Origin: Planctomycetaceae bacterium
Lineage (GTDB): Bacteria > Planctomycetota > Planctomycetia > Pirellulales > Thermoguttaceae
Assembly (NCBI GenBank): GCA_031278315.1
Contig: JAITKS010000176.1
Coordinates: forward strand, 1 to 9,376
Reading direction: 5' to 3'
DNA length: 9,376 bases
The position numbers were made by a program, and so were the translations under genes. The notes under the pieces were generated by a model. The model made no database searches, had not been told where the DNA came from, and saw nothing but the letters and a program-made list of their open reading frames with translations. Below, in pieces: positions 4,630 to 9,376 of the stretch (position 1 is its first letter; the number at the start of each line of letters is the position of its first letter).

Positions 4630-6543
4630 ATGAAATTATATCAAACGCTGGAAAAACAACTAAAAAAGGAACCTAATTTTATCTCCGATGAAGGCGAATT
4701 AAAAAAATGGGTTGTTATTGAAAAAGTGCTGGAATTTGATGAAGACTTGATTAAGTTACTTTTGGAAGACGAAATTTTGAAACAGACCTTTTTTAGAACA
4801 ATCGCCGGTTCGCTGGTATTCCATCAACAATTGTTCCTGCAATTTCTTGAACAGAAAAATTACATCAACGACAGTTACACTCAATACAAAAACAAAGTCG
4901 GTTTGACCATTCACGGTAAATTTCTTAAACAGCGTAACGAAATATCTCTAGTTTGGCCTTATAAAGATTGCGTTTTGGAAGGCGGTCAAACACGCGAAGA
5001 AGAAAAACGCGACGAAATATTTTTTAATGAAATTTTAGCACAAGACGAAATCACTCAACTTTTCGAGCCTAAAGTTTTAACCAATGCCAAACGTATCACA
5101 ACAAAAGGCGAGCAGCCGTTTGATCAATTTCATCGCAACGAACAAGGAACAATTACAGATAATTTAATTATCAAAGGTAACAATCTTCTTGCGTTACATT
5201 CTCTAAAAAAAGAATTTGCCGGAAAGATCAAACTGATCTACATTGATCCGCCGTACAATACTGAAAGCGACAGTTTTAACTACAATGATCATTTTAATCA
5301 TTCTTCATGGTTGACATTTATGAGAAATCGGCTGGATGCGGCACGTGAGTTATTGCGGGATGACGGAGTGATTTTTGTACATTGCGACGACAACGAACAA
5401 GCGTATTTGAAAATATTGATGGATGAAATATTCGGACGTGAAAATTTTATCGGCACAATACCGCGTAAAACACGAAATGGAAAATCTGATGTTCCTTATA
5501 AATTTTCGCAGGATTACGATTGGCTTATCGTTTTTACAAAAAAAACGTCCAAAGCAGATGCTTTGTTTCATCGTAACGTTGAAAGGAAGTATTATAAATC
5601 TGATGACTACTCTGAAAGATGGCGTCTTGCTGATCTTACAAATCAAAGAACTCCTGCGGAACGTCCCAATTCAGATTTCACTATGATTAATCCTAAAAAC
5701 GGCGGCAAGTATCCGGTCAATCCTAAAAGATGTTGGTCAGTTACAAAAGACACTTTTAACGAATATTATAATAAAGGAAAAATTGTATTTCCGGGAGACT
5801 ACGATTTTATTAATATTTCGATACCGGCAATGCGAGTTTTTGAAAGCGAAGATAACGGTAAAACAGCGTATGTTTCAAGCGATTTTATTATCAATTTTGA
5901 AAATGGTTTTGAAAACACAAAAGGTAATAAACAAATTGATAAACTTTTCACAACAAGAGATTTTTCGTATGCTAAACCTGAAGAAATTATGGAAAAAATT
6001 ATCGGCGCAACAACTCAAAAAAACGACATCATTTTAGACTTTTATCTTGGCTCCGGTACAACCGCAGCTGCCGCCCATAAAATGAATCGCCAATATATCG
6101 GCGTTGAACAAATGAATTATATCGAAGCCGTCACAGTTGAACGTTTAAAAAAAGTAATTGACGGCGAACAAGGCGGAATTTCTCTTGTTGTTAATTGGCA
6201 AGGAGGCGGTTCTTTTGTTTACTTCGAACTCAAAAAATATAACGAAACATTTATTGAACAAATTGAAAAAGCAAAAACAACTAATGAGTTACTAAATATC
6301 TGGAAAAAAATGAAATCAAAATCATTTCTCAATTACAATATTGATCTCAAAAAACAAGAAGAGCATCTCGACGATTTTAAACAACTTACATTGCAAGAAC
6401 AAAAACGTCATCTTTGTGAATTACTTGATAAGAACCAAATGTATGTCAATATTTCCTCACGCAACGACAAAGATTTTTCATGCAGTGACACAGAGAAACA
6501 AGTTACTGAACAATTTTATCAAGTGAAAGGTAAAAAATTATGA
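4630..6543 (+). CDS. mod: Type III restriction-modification methyltransferase subunit Mod
   Basis: Methylates adenine N6 in a short asymmetric site, and supplies site recognition to the Mod-Res complex. The 637-residue length is usual for type III Mod. The order is that of beta-class enzymes. An N-terminal helical region of about 165 residues includes KVGLTIHGKFLKQRNEISL. Then comes the catalytic motif IDPPYN (DPPY at 206-209), with HSSWLTFMRNRLDAARELL (224-242) and IFVHCDDNE (248-256). The variable target-recognition region lies at about 277-445. The cofactor motif FYLGSGTT (471-478) follows, and then a C-terminal domain. Both catalytic and SAM-binding motifs are intact and no frameshift is seen. 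A GTG nine bases upstream could add three residues but sits inside the Shine-Dalgarno. The gene is coupled to res by a 4-bp overlap. No long simple-sequence repeat is present, so there is no sign of the phase variation seen in some mod genes. Confidence 0.95.
   Translation: MKLYQTLEKQLKKEPNFISDEGELKKWVVIEKVLEFDEDLIKLLLEDEILKQTFFRTIAGSLVFHQQLFLQFLEQKNYINDSYTQYKNKVGLTIHGKFLKQRNEISLVWPYKDCVLEGGQTREEEKRDEIFFNEILAQDEITQLFEPKVLTNAKRITTKGEQPFDQFHRNEQGTITDNLIIKGNNLLALHSLKKEFAGKIKLIYIDPPYNTESDSFNYNDHFNHSSWLTFMRNRLDAARELLRDDGVIFVHCDDNEQAYLKILMDEIFGRENFIGTIPRKTRNGKSDVPYKFSQDYDWLIVFTKKTSKADALFHRNVERKYYKSDDYSERWRLADLTNQRTPAERPNSDFTMINPKNGGKYPVNPKRCWSVTKDTFNEYYNKGKIVFPGDYDFINISIPAMRVFESEDNGKTAYVSSDFIINFENGFENTKGNKQIDKLFTTRDFSYAKPEEIMEKIIGATTQKNDIILDFYLGSGTTAAAAHKMNRQYIGVEQMNYIEAVTVERLKKVIDGEQGGISLVVNWQGGGSFVYFELKKYNETFIEQIEKAKTTNELLNIWKKMKSKSFLNYNIDLKKQEEHLDDFKQLTLQEQKRHLCELLDKNQMYVNISSRNDKDFSCSDTEKQVTEQFYQVKGKKL
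6526..6531 (+). promoter_or_regulatory. Shine-Dalgarno for res inside the mod end
   Basis: AAAGGT lies eight bases before ATG 6540, within the last codons of mod. With the ATGA overlap at 6540-6543 it points to translational coupling of Res to Mod. Confidence 0.5.
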
Positions 6544-9101
6544 AATTTTTATACGACTTACTGATTCAAGAATTCGGCAGAAGAACACTCGAAAAAACTA
6601 CCGTTCCTGATTCTATTATTGATAATATTAAACATGCGCTGCGGCCATATCAAGTTGAGGCGTTTCAAAGATTTATCCTTTGCTATACTGAAAAATTTAA
6701 TGACAAACCGCCGCTTCCGCTGCATTTACTCTTTAACATGGCAACAGGAAGCGGGAAAACATTGATTATGGCAGGATTGATTCTTTATCTGTACGAAAAA
6801 GGATACCGTAACTTTTTGTTTTTCGTCAATCTCGACAATATCATTCAAAAAACAAAAGAAAATTTTCTCAATCCGCTCGCAACAAAATATCTCTTTAAAG
6901 AAAAAATAATCATTGCCGGTGAAGAATGTTTTATTAAAGAAGTCGAAAATTTTGATGAGTCGGAGGACAAAAATATCCATATTAAATTCACGACAATTCA
7001 AAAATTACATAGCGATTTAACAACAGCAAAAGAAAACAATATCACTTATGAAGATTTTAAAAATAAGAAAATCGTTCTAATTGCAGACGAAGCACATCAT
7101 CTCAATGCCGGAACACGCGGAAAAAGTTTGTTGGGAAGTTGGGAAGATACCATAGAAAAAATTCACAAATCTAATTTCGGAAATATTCTCCTAGAATTTA
7201 CAGCAACATTGGATTATGAATCGCCTGAATTACGGAATAAATACGAAAATAAAGTTATTTACAAATACGATCTTGCCCAATTTCGTGCCAATAAATATTC
7301 CAAAGAAATCAATTTGTTTCGTTCTCAATATGACGAACAAGAACGAATTGTACAATCGTTGATTTTGAATCTTTACCGTCAAATTTTAGCAGTAGAACAC
7401 GATATTAATCTCAAGCCGGTCATTCTTTTCAAAGCCAAACGCACGATTGCCGAATCAGAAACAAACAAGAAAAATTTTCACGAGTTGATTGATAATATTT
7501 CAGAAAAAAATATCGAACATATCAGACAAACTTCTACTGTGCCGATAATTCACAAAGCGTTTCGTTTTTTCGACGCTAAAAAAATCACATCGTCTGATAT
7601 TGCAGAAAAAATACGTTTTTATTTTATACCTGAAAATTGTATCAGCGCAAACAATGATACGGAAACGGAAAAAAATCAAATTTTACTTAATACATTGGAA
7701 GACGCTAATAATCCGATACGTGCAATTTTTGCTGTCCAAAAACTCAACGAAGGATGGGATGTTTTGAATCTGTTTGATATTGTACGTTTGTATGAAGGAC
7801 ACGACGGACAAAATAGTAAAATCGGGAAAGTAACGCTTTCTGAAGCGCAACTAATCGGACGCGGCGCACGTTATTTTCCGTTCCGATTGGATGAAAGTCA
7901 GGATAAATACACACGCAAATTTGACAATAATACTAAAAACGATTTGCGAGTCTTGGAAGAGCTTTATTATCATACCAAAGAAGATAGCCGTTACATTTCG
8001 GAATTGAAAACTGCTCTTATTCAAACGGGAATTTATGAGGACGATAAAAATCTGGAAACAAAACAACTTTTCTTAAAACCGGATTTTAAGAAATCAGATT
8101 TTTATAAAAACGGCTATGTTGTTTTTAATAAGAAAATTATAAAAGACTTTCACAATATTCGATCTTTTGCCGATCTTGGTGTAACGAAAAGGAATTATCT
8201 GTATAAATTAGCATCGGGCAAGGGGCGTGTTACGCGGGCGTTTGATTTTTTGGAAAGTCCGGTTTCTAGTCAAGAGTTGACAAGAGATATGAAATTATCT
8301 GATATTCCGTATCATATTCTACGTTTTGCCTTGACACAAAATCCTTTTTTCTATTTTGAAAATTTAGCACATTATTTTCCGAATATCCGATCAATTTCAA
8401 ATTTTATCAATGATAAAAATTATCTCGGCGGACTTGAAATAAAATTAGAAGGTGATCAGGAAAACTTGAAATCAATAACTCCGCTAGATTATCTTGGAGC
8501 GGTAATTGGTCTTTTGCAATTTATTGAAACAGAAATTAAATCTGTTACAACAGAATTTGAAGGTTCGGATTATACATACAACTATATATCTGAAGTTTTC
8601 AAAGATAAAGAAATAAAAGTAGAAAAAAACAGTGAACGCGCTAAAGGACAAGAAGAATTAGTAACGGACAAAAAATGGTATGTCTATAATGCAAATTATG
8701 GTACAAGTGAAGAAAAAAAATTTGTAGAATTATTTGCACGGCGTTTTGAACAATTGAAAAAAAATTTTTCAACAATTTACTTAATCCGCAATGAACGTGA
8801 ATTGAAAATTTACGATAAATTAGGACGCACTTTTGAACCTGATTTTTTGTTATTTTGCAAATCAAAGAACAAAAAGAATTTGACATGGCAAGTTTTTATT
8901 GAACCCAAAGGAACACATTTAATTGCTCACGATAAATGGAAGGAAGATTTTTTAAACGATATTCGGAAAGAACAAAAAACAATAAAAATAAATACCGATG
9001 AATACATCATCACCGGCATACCGTTTTATCGTTACGAAAAAGAAAATGATTTTGCAAAAGAATTGGAAGACGTTTTAAACAATTCAACACATAAATTTTA
9101 G
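6540..9101 (+). CDS. res: Type III restriction endonuclease subunit Res (helicase-nuclease)
   Basis: Uses ATP to translocate or slide from Mod-recognised sites and cuts DNA nearby. The 853-residue protein has a superfamily 2 motor: LRPYQ (34-38), Walker A MATGSGKT (67-74), IADEAHHLN (181-189, DEAH box), FTAT (220-223), FAVQKLNEGWDV (397-408, motif V) and QLIGRGAR (437-444, motif VI). A linker of about 250 residues leads to a C-terminal PD-(D/E)xK nuclease, with EPDF (D768) and VFIEPKG (E788 and K790). All catalytic residues are present and there is no internal stop, so it should be active with Mod. The length is a little below the more than 950 residues of EcoP1I/EcoP15I Res but both domains are complete. 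It overlaps mod by 4 bp (ATGA), and a strong terminator follows about 65 bp after its stop, so mod-res is a two-gene operon. Confidence 0.95.
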   Translation: MKFLYDLLIQEFGRRTLEKTTVPDSIIDNIKHALRPYQVEAFQRFILCYTEKFNDKPPLPLHLLFNMATGSGKTLIMAGLILYLYEKGYRNFLFFVNLDNIIQKTKENFLNPLATKYLFKEKIIIAGEECFIKEVENFDESEDKNIHIKFTTIQKLHSDLTTAKENNITYEDFKNKKIVLIADEAHHLNAGTRGKSLLGSWEDTIEKIHKSNFGNILLEFTATLDYESPELRNKYENKVIYKYDLAQFRANKYSKEINLFRSQYDEQERIVQSLILNLYRQILAVEHDINLKPVILFKAKRTIAESETNKKNFHELIDNISEKNIEHIRQTSTVPIIHKAFRFFDAKKITSSDIAEKIRFYFIPENCISANNDTETEKNQILLNTLEDANNPIRAIFAVQKLNEGWDVLNLFDIVRLYEGHDGQNSKIGKVTLSEAQLIGRGARYFPFRLDESQDKYTRKFDNNTKNDLRVLEELYYHTKEDSRYISELKTALIQTGIYEDDKNLETKQLFLKPDFKKSDFYKNGYVVFNKKIIKDFHNIRSFADLGVTKRNYLYKLASGKGRVTRAFDFLESPVSSQELTRDMKLSDIPYHILRFALTQNPFFYFENLAHYFPNIRSISNFINDKNYLGGLEIKLEGDQENLKSITPLDYLGAVIGLLQFIETEIKSVTTEFEGSDYTYNYISEVFKDKEIKVEKNSERAKGQEELVTDKKWYVYNANYGTSEEKKFVELFARRFEQLKKNFSTIYLIRNERELKIYDKLGRTFEPDFLLFCKSKNKKNLTWQVFIEPKGTHLIAHDKWKEDFLNDIRKEQKTIKINTDEYIITGIPFYRYEKENDFAKELEDVLNNSTHKF

Positions 9102-9106
9102 TAACA

Positions 9107-9147
9107 GTAATATATACCGATTACACTTGTAATATATCAGCGGAATA
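9107..9147 (+). repeat. Fused copies of the two fold-back element ends
   Basis: Positions 9108-9128 are identical over 21 bases to the reverse complement of 1009-1029, the right end of the first fold-back element; they also match its left end 879-899 except for two bases. Directly after, 9129-9147 matches 2311-2329 at 17 of 19 positions, the left end of the second element. Both families begin GTAATATAT. The join starts six bases after the res stop. Confidence 0.85.
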
Positions 9148-9166
9148 ATTTATTGTTCACGGTAAC

Positions 9167-9189
9167 GCGGTCGTCTCGACCGCATTTTT
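9167..9189 (+). terminator. Intrinsic terminator of the mod-res operon
   Basis: GCGGTCG (9167-9173) and CGACCGC (9177-9183) form a perfect 7-bp GC-rich stem with the loop TCT. It is followed by ATTTTTA and more T-rich sequence. This is the strongest terminator shape in the window. The same stem resembles the degenerate GCGGACGGCTCGAACTG near 1122, so it may also belong to a dispersed repeat family. Confidence 0.75.
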
Positions 9190-9204
9190 AGTTTTGTTTT
9201 TTTG

Positions 9205-9237
9205 ACAGGATTACAAGATTACAGGATTGACAGGATT
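9205..9237 (+). repeat. Short tandem repeat, unit ACARGATT
   Basis: Four 8-bp units are present: ACAGGATT at 9205, ACAAGATT at 9213, ACAGGATT at 9221 and, after one extra G, ACAGGATT at 9230. It is non-coding. Similar ACAGGATT strings occur as dispersed intergenic repeats in some bacterial genomes; function is unknown. Confidence 0.8.
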
Positions 9238-9279
9238 TTTAAATAATAAATTAAAAGAATCAAAACTTGAAACCATCAA

Positions 9280-9348
9280 TTAGTTGTTAGTGATTCGAAC
9301 TTATAATCTGTGCTAATTTCCGCATGTGAACTAACCACTAACTACTAA
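9280..9348. repeat. Imperfect 13-bp inverted repeat
   Basis: TTAGTTGTTAGTG (9280-9292) is complementary to CACTAACTACTAA (9336-9348) at 12 of 13 positions, with a 43-base loop. The right arm itself is built from repeated CTAAC/CTAA words. It could be a weak hairpin at a gene border or another dispersed repeat. Confidence 0.6.
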
Positions 9349-9376
9349 CCGTTATTTAGCTTTCTCTTCTACGATA

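Larger units (their letters stand above)
9190..9376. other. Gene-free 3' flank with short repeats
   Basis: No supported gene lies here. It holds a T-rich tract after the terminator, an ACARGATT tandem repeat, an AT-rich spacer (about 9238-9270) and an imperfect inverted repeat. The last 24 bases on the minus strand could be the end of a converging gene, but that is too short to call. Confidence 0.5.

Noticed and set aside
4630..6543. Phase-variable mod by simple-sequence repeats
   Set aside because: Only ordinary runs of A (up to about eight) are present, as expected from base composition; no tetra- or pentanucleotide tract is seen.
9280..9310. GATTCGAAC, which on the minus strand resembles a tRNA T-loop
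   Set aside because: The neighbouring bases do not form a T-stem, acceptor stem or anticodon arm on either strand.
9352..9375. Possible last codons of a converging minus-strand gene (IVEEKAK then stop)
   Set aside because: Seven codons at the window edge are not enough to call a gene; sequence to the right would decide.

Overview
The window is AT-rich DNA, visibly richer in A+T between genes than within them. All six genes lie on the plus strand. It looks like an accessory (defence/stress) island of a Gram-negative-type bacterium. The lineage cannot be fixed from this sequence: the repeats (ACARGATT tandem units, ACGAAA-type palindromes, CACTAAC arms) resemble those scattered in repeat-rich environmental genomes, but that is an impression, not a match. 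Some genes have a readable Shine-Dalgarno (DUF4870 gene, mod, res). terY and the PP2C gene have none.

Layout. (1) 10-843: a solitary D12/Dam-class adenine methyltransferase, whose stop codon sits in a perfect 16-bp tandem duplication. (2) 879-1029: a 151-bp fold-back element with 25-bp inverted ends, followed by a leader with a perfect 13-bp hairpin. (3) 1226-2224: a small DUF4870-type membrane protein 24 bp ahead of a TerY-type von Willebrand A protein. (4) 2225-2595: a gene-free stretch with a weak terminator and a second, unrelated fold-back element. (5) 2596-4542: a PP2C-type phosphatase whose N-terminal part contains a ten-unit Pro/Thr/Ser minisatellite and a possible Ig-like domain. (6) 4566-4608: a well-formed sigma70-like promoter overlapped by a dyad. 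(7) 4630-9101: a complete type III restriction-modification operon, mod then res, overlapping by 4 bp. (8) 9102-9376: copies of both fold-back-element ends fused head to tail, a GC-rich terminator, a short tandem repeat and another inverted repeat.

How the genes may work together. TerY-type VWA proteins and PP2C phosphatases are two parts of the 'TerY-P triad' (VWA, PP2C, Ser/Thr kinase) described from comparative genomics of Ter stress systems. Here the pair is separated by a repeat element and no kinase is present in the window. The DUF4870 protein could give this pair a membrane anchor or sensor. The type III system downstream can explain DNA restriction on its own, with Mod for recognition and methylation and Res for ATP-driven cleavage. 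Whether the phosphosignalling genes control it is an open inference. Sequences matching the ends of the first fold-back element lie at both edges of the TerY/PP2C/type III block, so the block may be one repeat-bounded cassette, with the Dam gene outside it.
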